Assembly (NCBI RefSeq): GCF_029946505.1
Contig: NZ_JARZHG010000015.1
Span: 124,001-188,000 of the forward strand
Direction of reading: 5' to 3'
Source of the DNA: Polyangium sp. y55x31
Lineage (GTDB): Bacteria > Myxococcota_A > Polyangia > Polyangiales > Polyangiaceae
Length of the DNA stretch: 64,000 nt
Shown here: positions 16,946-24,432 of the stretch, piece by piece
How the letters are laid out: every line of letters starts with the position of its first letter
How positions within the stretch are numbered: position 1 is the stretch's first letter
Notes under the pieces: generated by a model
Told to the model about the DNA's origin: nothing
The model's database searches: none
What the model saw: only the letters and a program-made list of their open reading frames with translations
Program-made: the position numbers and the translations under genes

Positions 16946-17602
16946 GTGTCCCTCGCGCTCTCGCTCCACGCGCACACGCCTTACGCGCTCCAGCCCTCCT
17001 CGATCCAGTTCCGATTGCGGATCGAGAACCACGGCCCCGCGCCGGTCCGGGGCGAAAAACCTGACGGGATGAGCCTGCTCACGACGGACGAGCGAGGACA
17101 GTGGCTCCCCTTCCTCCCTCGTGCTCCGTGGCCCTATCCGCCCGAGGAAATCGAGGTTCCCCCGGGCGGCGTCCACGAAATGACCATCTCCTCCGCCGCG
17201 TGCGGGAGCATGCGCGACGTCGGCTTGTACCGCGCGTCATGCCGCTGGGGCGGCGCGGAGAGCAACGTCGTCGAATACCGTGTCCTCGGGGACCGGCAAT
17301 CCTACGTGGCGACGTTGCGGGCCGTCTCCGGAAAGACGGTCGAGGTCACGCTCGACAATCGAGGCCCCGCGCCCATCGAATGGGGCGAGCCCTGCGACCC
17401 CGCGCAGGACCTGAGCTTCTGGCTCGACGGGAAGACGCGCATGAAGACCGTGCTCACCGCGGGCGCGGATCTCGCACGGATCGTGCCGGGCGTGCCGGCC
17501 GTCATTCGAATCGAGCTGCCGGAAGCCGAAAGCGGCCGGAGCATCTCCGGCCGCTTCCAGCGCGAGCCTTTCGCCAGCGGCGACGTCAAAATCGTCTTCT
17601 GA
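16946..17602 (+). CDS. Hypothetical beta-rich protein, 218 residues
   Basis: I do not recognise a named family. The sequence has two repeats of the type 'LRIENHGPAPVRG' (near residue 26) and 'VTLDNRGPAPIEWGEPCD' (near 132). These resemble immunoglobulin-like or CARDB-like beta-sandwich modules ('N.G..pv'). There is no signal peptide, so a cytosolic location is suggested. It starts at a GTG 17 bases after the kinase stop and may share its transcript. Its stop is 4 bases from the stop of the convergent collagen-like gene. Confidence 0.65.
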   Translation: MSLALSLHAHTPYALQPSSIQFRLRIENHGPAPVRGEKPDGMSLLTTDERGQWLPFLPRAPWPYPPEEIEVPPGGVHEMTISSAACGSMRDVGLYRASCRWGGAESNVVEYRVLGDRQSYVATLRAVSGKTVEVTLDNRGPAPIEWGEPCDPAQDLSFWLDGKTRMKTVLTAGADLARIVPGVPAVIRIELPEAESGRSISGRFQREPFASGDVKIVF

Positions 17603-17606
17603 AGGG

Positions 17607-18734
17607 TTATTTCCCCTTCCCCGCCTCGATCCGCTGGATGATCGAGATCTCGTTCGCGAACATCACCTTGCGCTGACCCATCTCGAACACGGGCGCAGGC
17701 CCCGACGGCCCCTGCCGGCCGCTATCGCCGCTCGGGCCCCTTCGCCCGAGTTGCCCATTCTTGCCGTCCTTCGGCTTGCAGGTGGCGTCCCCTGCCCGGA
17801 GCGCGCCGCCCTTGCCGCCCTTGCCGCCGAAGCCGCCCTTGCCGCCCGGCCCGCGATCGCCGCCCGGCCCGCCGACGCTCTGGAGCAAGACCCGACCCTT
17901 GAGTTTGTCCGGGTTCGCGTCATCGACGATGACCTTGATCAAGCCGCCGGGCCCGCCGTCTCCGCCCCGTCCACCGGGGCCGCCCTCCGTGCCGTCCGTG
18001 CCGTCCGCGCCTTCGCCGCATTCGGCGCTCGCGTCTTTCCCGTCCTTGCCCGGAATGCCGGGTACACCCTCCCTGCCCGCGCCGCCTTCCCCGCCGATGC
18101 TCGTGATCCGCACGGGTTTGTCCGCGGAGGGGCTGATCATGTAGATACGGCTGCCCGGCCAATCGATCCGGACGAGCGCGGCGTCGGGGTAAAACGGCGT
18201 CGAGAGCGTGGTGATCGCGACCGTGAGCTCCGGCCCGGGCGCGCCCGGCTCGCCCTCGCGACCCTTCGCGCCGCGGAGCTTTTGCTCCATCTGGCAATCG
18301 TAGACGGGCTTGAGCTGGGCCTCGCCCTCCATCGATTTGCCGCTCGTCACCGACTCCAGCCAGCCGCGCAGGCCCATGCCCGTGTCGGCCGTCTTGAGCA
18401 CGTCCTTGTCCGGCACCCAGATGAAATTGCCGCCGCCGACGAACCCCGAGCTGCCCTGGATCCGCACCATCTCCGAGGAGATGACCGTATCCTTTTGCCC
18501 CATGCACCCCTTGTTCGGGTCGACGTTGCTGCAGGACGAGCCGTCCTTCAGCTTGGCGACGACCTCGACCTGGAACGCATCACCCGGGCAAAACAGCATT
18601 TGCCCCGACGCCGGCCGGACCGAGACGTTCACCACGTTCTTCGGGTCGATCTGCGCTTGGGAAGGGCCGCAGCCCACGAGCAGGGGCAGCGCGGCGACGA
18701 ACGGGAGGCTGACGAAAAGACGCAGGAAAGACAT
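17607..18734 (-). CDS. Lipoprotein with collagen-like Gly-X-Y tracts
   Basis: A start at 18734 gives MSFLRLFVSLPFVAALPLLVGC, a signal peptide with a lipobox. A globular region of about 150 residues with several cysteines follows. The C-terminal half contains three Gly-X-Y tracts (near residues 166-176, 218-275 and 288-350), for example GREGVPGIPGKDGKD and GGFGGKGGKGG, interrupted by short non-collagen segments including DDANPDKLKGRVLLQSVGG. Bacterial collagen-like proteins form surface triple helices or filaments. The mixture of GPG, GRG and GKG triplets suggests charge-stabilised trimers. The next gene, for an OmpA-like protein, ends 38 bases upstream on the same strand, so the two may be co-expressed. 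Confidence 0.8.
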   Translation of the reverse strand: MSFLRLFVSLPFVAALPLLVGCGPSQAQIDPKNVVNVSVRPASGQMLFCPGDAFQVEVVAKLKDGSSCSNVDPNKGCMGQKDTVISSEMVRIQGSSGFVGGGNFIWVPDKDVLKTADTGMGLRGWLESVTSGKSMEGEAQLKPVYDCQMEQKLRGAKGREGEPGAPGPELTVAITTLSTPFYPDAALVRIDWPGSRIYMISPSADKPVRITSIGGEGGAGREGVPGIPGKDGKDASAECGEGADGTDGTEGGPGGRGGDGGPGGLIKVIVDDANPDKLKGRVLLQSVGGPGGDRGPGGKGGFGGKGGKGGALRAGDATCKPKDGKNGQLGRRGPSGDSGRQGPSGPAPVFEMGQRKVMFANEISIIQRIEAGKGK

Positions 18735-18772
18735 GACGGAGCTCCTCGAGGGACCAGGAAGATCGATGGCGT

Positions 18773-19828
18773 TCACGCGCCGCCGGCCGGCGGAACGTAA
18801 GGCGTCTGCGGTGAAGACGGCTGGCTCGACGGGGTTTGCCACACGCCGGGCTTGCGCTTCGTGGGGTCGATCCCGGCCGCCTTCGCGCGCCAGCAGCCGC
18901 GGGGTACGTCTTGCCAAACGCCGTTCACCTGCACGGCCTTGAGCAGCACGCGCCGATTGACGGGGTCGTCGACCTCGTCGCCGCGATCGACGGCGGGGCA
19001 ATACTCGCCATACCCGACCGGGACGAGCCGGTTCCGATCCACGCCGCCGGCGACGAGCGCGTTCGCGATGGCCTGGGCGCGGCGCTCGGTGAGGTTCAGG
19101 TTGTAGTTTTTGTCGCCCTTGCTCGAAGCGTGCCCCTCGATCTCCATGCGCTGGATTTGCGGGACTTCCTTCAGCACCTTGGCGATCTCGGCGACGGTCG
19201 ACTTCGCGGCCGGGGTGAGCTCGGCCGAATCGAGCTCGAAATCGACCTTCTTCGTCTCGGGGATGACGATCTCGTGCGAGCTCTCGTCATACGCGACCTC
19301 GCCGGCGGCCTGGTCGGGGCAGCCGTCGTCGTCGCGGTACCCATTCATCGTCTCGGGCTGCTTCGGGCACTTGTCGTTGACGTCGGCGACGCCGTCCTGA
19401 TCACCGTCGGGCGAGGGGCAGCCGTCGCCCACGTTCGGCGGCAGGTTGTCCTCGGGCTGGATCGGGCACTTGTCCTTCGCATTGGCGACGCCGTCCTGGT
19501 CCTCGTCGTCCGACGGGCAGCCGTCCTCGGCCTTCGGCGGCAGGCCGTCCTCCTTCGCGTAGGGGCATTTGTCGTCGGCGAGCATGACGCCGTCGTTGTC
19601 GGGATCGGTCGCGGGACAGCCGTCGTTCGCCTTCGGCGGCAGGCCATCCTCGGCCTCCGCGGGGCAGGCGTCGTCGATGTCGGCGGCGCCGTCTTGATCG
19701 GTGTCAGCGCCTCGATCCGCCTGGCCGTACATCGGCCGCGGCGCATAACCGGAGCCGCAGGCGAGGGGCAGGAGCGAGAGGACGAGGGCGAGGAAAGGAC
19801 GATGGTCGAAGGTTCTTCGAAGAGACAT
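18773..19828 (-). CDS. OmpA-family lipoprotein with thrombospondin type 3 repeats
   Basis: A signal peptide with lipobox LLPLAC leads into five Asp-rich TSP3-type repeats (DTDQDGAADIDDACP and DPDNDGVMLADDKCP among them), covering residues 42-180; these bind calcium. The C-terminal OmpA domain (about 195-310) has VDFELDSAELTPAAK and the peptidoglycan-binding signature LTERRAQAIANALV. A Pro/Ser-rich tail ends the 351-residue protein. The architecture anchors the outer membrane to peptidoglycan through a calcium-stiffened stalk. The opposite strand has a long open frame that is only the mirror of the repeats. Confidence 0.92.
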   Translation of the reverse strand: MSLRRTFDHRPFLALVLSLLPLACGSGYAPRPMYGQADRGADTDQDGAADIDDACPAEAEDGLPPKANDGCPATDPDNDGVMLADDKCPYAKEDGLPPKAEDGCPSDDEDQDGVANAKDKCPIQPEDNLPPNVGDGCPSPDGDQDGVADVNDKCPKQPETMNGYRDDDGCPDQAAGEVAYDESSHEIVIPETKKVDFELDSAELTPAAKSTVAEIAKVLKEVPQIQRMEIEGHASSKGDKNYNLNLTERRAQAIANALVAGGVDRNRLVPVGYGEYCPAVDRGDEVDDPVNRRVLLKAVQVNGVWQDVPRGCWRAKAAGIDPTKRKPGVWQTPSSQPSSPQTPYVPPAGGA

Positions 19829-19893
19829 GGCGCAGAGGCCGGGGAGCGTAGCCGCCCTCGACGCGCTTGGGAAGAAAAGAGCCGAGGTGACGT

Positions 19894-20631
19894 TCAGTTA
19901 CACACGTTGCCGCAGCTCATGGTGGCGCACTGGTTGAGCTGCTGCGCCTGGATTGCGCCGCCCGCGTGTTGCTGGAGGCACCCCTGCTGGCAGGACATGT
20001 TGCCCTGCGGGCAGGCCTGGAGGCAGTCGATGAGCGCCGTGCATTCGGGGTTCCCGATGCAGGCCTCGAACTGTTGCTCGCATTGCTGGGCGAGGCAAAG
20101 CTCGCAAGACCCGATGTCGTCGGCGTTGGGGCACGAGGGCGCGCAGAGCGTGCTCGCGCAGCTTCCTTGAATGACGAACTCAGCAAACCCGAGCGAATTC
20201 TTCTGGAAGCAGGCCTCCGCGCAGGCCTGGTCCATCGGCCCGCACGCCTCGAGGCAGGGGATGATTTCGACGCAGGCCGGCTCTGTGGCACAGTCGCAAT
20301 AGGCCAGGTTGCACTGCTGGTACATGCAGACGCGGCAACTCTCCGGATTCGGATCCGAAGGCTGCATACACGCAGGGGCGCCGCCCCCGCCCGTGCCGCC
20401 CATTCCGCCGCCCGCGCCGCCCATTCCGCCCATGCCCCCGGCCCCGCCCGCGCCGCCCATTCCGCCGGCGCCGCCGGTCCCGCCGGATCCGGCCGTCCCC
20501 GTGCTTCCCGTGAACGTGCCGCTCGTCGTATCCGAGACGTCGCCGCCGCATCCGCCGAGGACGAACGGAAGCCCGACCATTCCCATGCCCAAGAGAAGTA
20601 ACGAAAACGTCCGGTTCATGGTCGATCGCAT
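19894..20631 (-). CDS. Cys-rich lipoprotein with duplicated cysteine module
   Basis: The ATG at 20631 is preceded by GGGAGGT at a good distance, which decides the start (a second ATG lies at 20619). The signal peptide ends in the lipobox VLGGC. A Gly/Met/Ala-rich spacer (GGTGGAGGMGGAGGAGG and similar) covers about residues 45-85. The rest holds two related cysteine modules of about 70 residues: CRVCMYQQCNLAYCDC...CLEAC...CAEAC and CELCLAQQCEQQFEAC...CLQAC...CQQGC. The paired C-x3-C spacing suggests disulphide-bonded helical hairpins. The role is unknown; this lipoprotein type is widespread in Polyangiales. Confidence 0.78.
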   Translation of the reverse strand: MRSTMNRTFSLLLLGMGMVGLPFVLGGCGGDVSDTTSGTFTGSTGTAGSGGTGGAGGMGGAGGAGGMGGMGGAGGGMGGTGGGGAPACMQPSDPNPESCRVCMYQQCNLAYCDCATEPACVEIIPCLEACGPMDQACAEACFQKNSLGFAEFVIQGSCASTLCAPSCPNADDIGSCELCLAQQCEQQFEACIGNPECTALIDCLQACPQGNMSCQQGCLQQHAGGAIQAQQLNQCATMSCGNVCN

Positions 20632-20780
20632 AACATACCTCCCGAGAGCGTGGGATCTCCGGAAAGCCCCGCGGGTAAAAACATCGTGACAAATCGCACA
20701 CACGGGCGAAGCCGGGGCGAGGAGTGAAGGCGCAAGCCGTACTTGCCATCGGGGCCGAAAGTGGGGAGGCTTCGAGCGTG

Positions 20781-21911
20781 ATGGGACCCGACGATCGCGA
20801 CGTCCTTGCCGAGCCTTCCGAGAGCGCACCCCTCGTCCCGGCCGAGGCCCTGCTCGCGCCGCCGCGGGCGAAGGTGCGAGCCTCGGTGGCGCGCCTTCAC
20901 GGCCACTGGTTCGTCGTGGCGGCGTCGAACGAGCTGAAAGATCGGCCGATCGCGCGGACCTTGCTCGGCGTGCCGCTCGTGCTCTTCCGCGACGGCGAGG
21001 GCAAGCCGGGCGCGCTCCTCGACCGCTGCCCACACCGGAACGTGCCGCTCTCGATCGGCGACGTGGTGGAAGGGCAGCTCCAGTGCCCGTACCACGGCTG
21101 GCGCTTCGATCGCGGGGGCGCCTGCAAGTTCGTCCCGTCGCTCGTCGGCGACGCCGCGGCGAAGGCGCGCAACGCGCCGAGTTACGCGGCGCGGGAGCAG
21201 GACGGGTTCGTGTGGGTGTACGGGACGCCGAACGAAGCGCCGAAGACCGAGCCCTACCGTTTTCCCGAGCTCGGCGCGGGCTACACGACGGTGCGGCGGC
21301 GCGTGGAGTCGGAGAGCACGATGCACGCGGCGCTGGAGAACGCGCTCGACGTGCCGCACACGCAGTACCTGCACCGGGGCCTGTTTCGATCGAAGCCGCG
21401 GGGCATCCAGATCGAGGCGCGCGTGACGCGCACGCACGACCGCGTGGTGGCCGAGTACGTGGGCGAGCCGCGCCCGACGGGCCTCGTGGCGCGGATCCTC
21501 TCGCCGTCGGGCGGAGAGGTGACGCATTTCGATCGGTTCATCCTGCCCTCGATCGCGGAGGTCGAGTACAAGATTGGCACGGAAAACCATTTCCTGGTGT
21601 CGGCCGCGATGACGCCGGTGACGGACTTCTTGACGCACATCTACGCGGTGGTGAGCTTCAAGGTGCGCCTCTTCCCGGGCTGGCTGCTCAAGCCGTTTTT
21701 GATGCCGCTCGGGCTCAAGGTGTTCGCGCAGGACGCGGCGCTCCTGAAGTTGCAGACGGAGAACATCAAGCGGTTCGGGGGCGAGCAATACGCGTCGACG
21801 GAGATCGACGTGCTCGGCCGGCACATCTGGCGGCTCATGCGGAAGGCCGAGCGGGGGGATGTGTCGACGAGCGAAAATGTTCATGAAGAAACGGTGAAAC
21901 TGCTCGTGTAG
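20781..21911 (+). CDS. Rieske non-haem iron oxygenase
   Basis: The Rieske 2Fe-2S centre is formed by CPHRN and CPYHGW (about residues 79-100 from this start). The mononuclear iron site is in ENALDVPHTQYLH, which has the conserved Asn/Asp and two His ligands. Such enzymes hydroxylate aromatic or terpenoid substrates with electrons from a separate reductase, none of which is adjacent. GGGGAGG at 20763-20769 supports a start at GTG 20778 or ATG 20781; a GTG at 20724 in the same frame lacks a usable ribosome-binding site. The hydrophobic segment VRLFPGWLLKPFLMPLGL recalls membrane-associated family members such as chlorophyllide a oxygenase-like and cholesterol-7-desaturase-like oxygenases. The substrate is unknown. 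Confidence 0.88.
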   Translation: MGPDDRDVLAEPSESAPLVPAEALLAPPRAKVRASVARLHGHWFVVAASNELKDRPIARTLLGVPLVLFRDGEGKPGALLDRCPHRNVPLSIGDVVEGQLQCPYHGWRFDRGGACKFVPSLVGDAAAKARNAPSYAAREQDGFVWVYGTPNEAPKTEPYRFPELGAGYTTVRRRVESESTMHAALENALDVPHTQYLHRGLFRSKPRGIQIEARVTRTHDRVVAEYVGEPRPTGLVARILSPSGGEVTHFDRFILPSIAEVEYKIGTENHFLVSAAMTPVTDFLTHIYAVVSFKVRLFPGWLLKPFLMPLGLKVFAQDAALLKLQTENIKRFGGEQYASTEIDVLGRHIWRLMRKAERGDVSTSENVHEETVKLLV

Positions 21912-21979
21912 GGGTTCGAGAAGGTAAAACGGGTTCCAGAAGGAAAAACTTTGAACGAGGCGAGGAGCGTGGTAGGGCG

Positions 21980-22576
21980 ATGAGCAAGGAGGCACCGCAC
22001 ATGGGAGAGGCCGCTCGTAAGCTCGTCACGTTCGCCGAGTACATCGCGTTCGAAGAGAAGGCCGAGACGAAACACGAGTACCGGAACGGCGAGATCGTCG
22101 CGATGGCGGGGGGGACTCTGGAGCACGCCAGCATCGCCGGAAACCTCGCGTTTTTGCTTGGTAATCAGCTACAGGATCGCCGCTGCGTAGTGTTCAGCTC
22201 GGATGCTCGGGTGCGGGTGCTCGCCACGGGCCTCGCGACGTACCCGGACCTCAGCGTCGTCTGTGGCAAGCTGGAGCGGGATCCACAGCACAAGAACACG
22301 ATGGCGAACCCCGTCGTGCTGGTAGAGGTCCTGTCCCCGAGCACCGAGCATTACGATCGCGGGGAAAAGTTCGACAACTACAAGCAAATACCGTCGCTGC
22401 GGGAGTACGTGCTCGTGGCGTCCGAAGAGCGGAAAATCGAGGTGGTTCGCCGGGAGGTGGACGGTTCGTGGAGCCGTCACGAGACCGTGGAGAGAGGGCT
22501 CGCGGAGCTCACCTCGATCGGCTGCAAGCTCGATCTGGACGAGGTGTACCGCAACCCCTTGGAAGGAAGCGCGTAA
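21980..22576 (+). CDS. Uma2 family protein (DUF820, PD-(D/E)xK nuclease fold)
   Basis: The 198-residue sequence shows the Uma2 signature: YRNGEIVAMAGGTLEHASI near residue 34, TYPDLSVVCG near 92 and PVVLVEVLSPSTEHYDRGEKFDNYKQI near 112, with the Asp and Glu expected for the nuclease metal site. These genes occur in many copies in cyanobacteria and myxobacteria and have no settled function. A catalytically active endonuclease role is only inferred from the fold. It is convergent with actP, 3 bases between stops. Confidence 0.88.
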   Translation: MSKEAPHMGEAARKLVTFAEYIAFEEKAETKHEYRNGEIVAMAGGTLEHASIAGNLAFLLGNQLQDRRCVVFSSDARVRVLATGLATYPDLSVVCGKLERDPQHKNTMANPVVLVEVLSPSTEHYDRGEKFDNYKQIPSLREYVLVASEERKIEVVRREVDGSWSRHETVERGLAELTSIGCKLDLDEVYRNPLEGSA

Positions 22577-22579
22577 CGC

Positions 22580-24145
22580 TCACTCCGCCGCGACCGGCTC
22601 CGTATCCGCCGCGCCGAGGTGCATGCGGCGCTCGACCTCGGCATATTTCGCCTCGGCCTCGGGCTCCGGGAAGAGCAGGCTGACCACGATTCCCACGAAG
22701 AACGAGAGCGGCACCGTGATGATGCCCGGGTTTTTCAGGGACAGGATCGCCGTGGGGTTCTTGAGCAGGTCCACCTGAATGGTCGGCGACATCCAGATGA
22801 GCACGAGCGCGCTGACGACACCGGCCACGATCGCGCTCACGGCGCCCCGGGTCGTGAACTTCTTCCACGTGATCGACAGGAGCAGGACCGGGAAATTCGA
22901 GCTCGCCGCGACCGCGAACGCGAGGCCGACCATGAAGGCCACGTTCTGACCCTTGAAGAGCAGGCCGAGGCCCATGGCGACCAGCGCGAGGAAGATCGTC
23001 GCGACACGCGCCACCTTGAGCTGCTCCTTTTCGTCCGCCTGGCCGTGCCGAATGACGCCGACCCAGAGGTCGTGCGCCAGCGCCGCCGCGCCCGAGAGCG
23101 TCAGGCCCGCGACGACCGCGAGGATGGTGGCGAAGGCGACGGCCGAGACAAACCCGAGGAAAGGACGGCCGCCCACGGCCTCGGCGAGCAAAAGCGCGGC
23201 CATGTTGCCGCCCTTGTCGACCGTGGTAATGGCCGTTCGGCCCACGTGCACGCTCGCGCCGAAGCCGAGGATGAACGTGACGAGGTAAAAGAAACCGATG
23301 AAGCCGGTCGCATAAAAGACGGACGCACGCGCGGCTTTCGCATCGGGCACCGTGTAGAAGCGCATCAGGATGTGCGGCAAGCCGGCCGTGCCGAACATGA
23401 GCGCGAGCCCGAGCGAGACGGCCTCGAGCGGGCTCGAGACGAGCTTGCCCGGCGCGAGGACCTCCGGGCCGTAGGTCTCGGCCGCCTTCGAGAAGAGCGC
23501 GAGCGGATTCATCCCGAAAGGAACGAGCGAGAGGACCGCGAGGAGCGTCGCCCCGCCGAGCAGGAGCACCGCTTTGACGATCTGCACCCACGTCGTCGCG
23601 ATCATGCCGCCGAAGAGCACGTAAAGCAGCATGACCGTGCCCACGATGAGCAGCGCGGTCTCGTATTGCAGGCCGAACATCATCTTGATGAGGTTGCCCG
23701 CGCCGACCATCTGCGCGATGAGATAAAAGCTGATCACCGTGAGCCCGCCGATCGCCGAGGCGATCCGCACGGGCTTTTTCTTGAGGCGATAGGCCACGAC
23801 GTCGGCGAACGTGTACTTGCCGAGGTTGCGCAACGGCTCGGCGATGAGGAACGTCACCACGGGCCAGCCGACGAGCCAGCCGACCGAATAGATGAGCCCA
23901 TCGAACCCGCTCGTCGCCACGAGGCCCGCGATGCCGAGGAAGCTCGCGGCGCTCATGTAATCACCGGCGAGGGCGAATCCATTCTGCAGGCCGCTCACGT
24001 TGCCGCCGGCCGCGAAGAACTCGCTCGTGGTCTTCGTCTTGCGCGCGGCCCAGCCCGTGATGGCGAGCGTCGCCGAGATGAAGACCAGGAAAAACGCGAT
24101 CGCCGTGCCGCTCGTCTCGCCGAGCGAGGTTTGCACGCCGTTCAT
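22580..24145 (-). CDS. actP: Cation/acetate symporter ActP (SSS family)
   Basis: ActP imports acetate with a cation. The 521 residues contain the solute:sodium symporter core: AAGGNVSGLQNGFALAGDYMSAASFLG near the N-terminus, about 13 membrane helices and the family motif GGNMAALLLAEAVGG. The ATG at 24145 overlaps the stop of the DUF485 gene (ATGA), as in the classic yjcH-actP arrangement of enterobacteria. It is the last gene of the porin-acs-DUF485-actP operon read from the sigma-54-type promoter near 27.89 kb. Confidence 0.95.
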   Translation of the reverse strand: MNGVQTSLGETSGTAIAFFLVFISATLAITGWAARKTKTTSEFFAAGGNVSGLQNGFALAGDYMSAASFLGIAGLVATSGFDGLIYSVGWLVGWPVVTFLIAEPLRNLGKYTFADVVAYRLKKKPVRIASAIGGLTVISFYLIAQMVGAGNLIKMMFGLQYETALLIVGTVMLLYVLFGGMIATTWVQIVKAVLLLGGATLLAVLSLVPFGMNPLALFSKAAETYGPEVLAPGKLVSSPLEAVSLGLALMFGTAGLPHILMRFYTVPDAKAARASVFYATGFIGFFYLVTFILGFGASVHVGRTAITTVDKGGNMAALLLAEAVGGRPFLGFVSAVAFATILAVVAGLTLSGAAALAHDLWVGVIRHGQADEKEQLKVARVATIFLALVAMGLGLLFKGQNVAFMVGLAFAVAASSNFPVLLLSITWKKFTTRGAVSAIVAGVVSALVLIWMSPTIQVDLLKNPTAILSLKNPGIITVPLSFFVGIVVSLLFPEPEAEAKYAEVERRMHLGAADTEPVAAE

Positions 24146-24432
24146 GTGCCGCCCCCATGTTTCGATTTGCCGGCGATGCGATCGACGTGGACGTCGTAAT
24201 GGCGGTTCGCCCAGTAGACGTAGGCGCCCGTGAACACCCACGACAGGAAGATCACGAGGGAGCCGAGCAGCATGCCGAGGCTCAAGCCGCTCGTGAGCAG
24301 GCTCCCGAGCAAGGGTTTGCCCCAGGCCACGAGCAGGATGAAGCCGAAATAGGCGAACATCGTGGCCGCTGTCAGGCCGAGCGCGATGCGGTCGCGCGCC
24401 GCGGCGACCCGGCGAAGATCCTTCTCGTTCAT
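24142..24432 (-). CDS. yjcH: DUF485 membrane protein (YjcH-like)
   Basis: A 96-residue protein with two membrane helices (MFAYFGFILLVAWGKPLL and LGMLLGSLVIFLSWVFTGAYV) and the YWANR motif of DUF485. It almost always precedes ActP-type acetate symporters and is thought to assist them. The ATG start at 24432 overlaps the acs stop by four bases and its own stop overlaps the actP start, so the three genes are translationally coupled. Confidence 0.93.
   Translation of the reverse strand: MNEKDLRRVAAARDRIALGLTAATMFAYFGFILLVAWGKPLLGSLLTSGLSLGMLLGSLVIFLSWVFTGAYVYWANRHYDVHVDRIAGKSKHGGGT

Noticed and set aside
17751-18800. Long plus-strand frames opposite the collagen-like gene
   Set aside because: They are mirrors of Gly-X-Y codons (Pro/Ala-rich) and lack a start context; the minus strand has a signal peptide.
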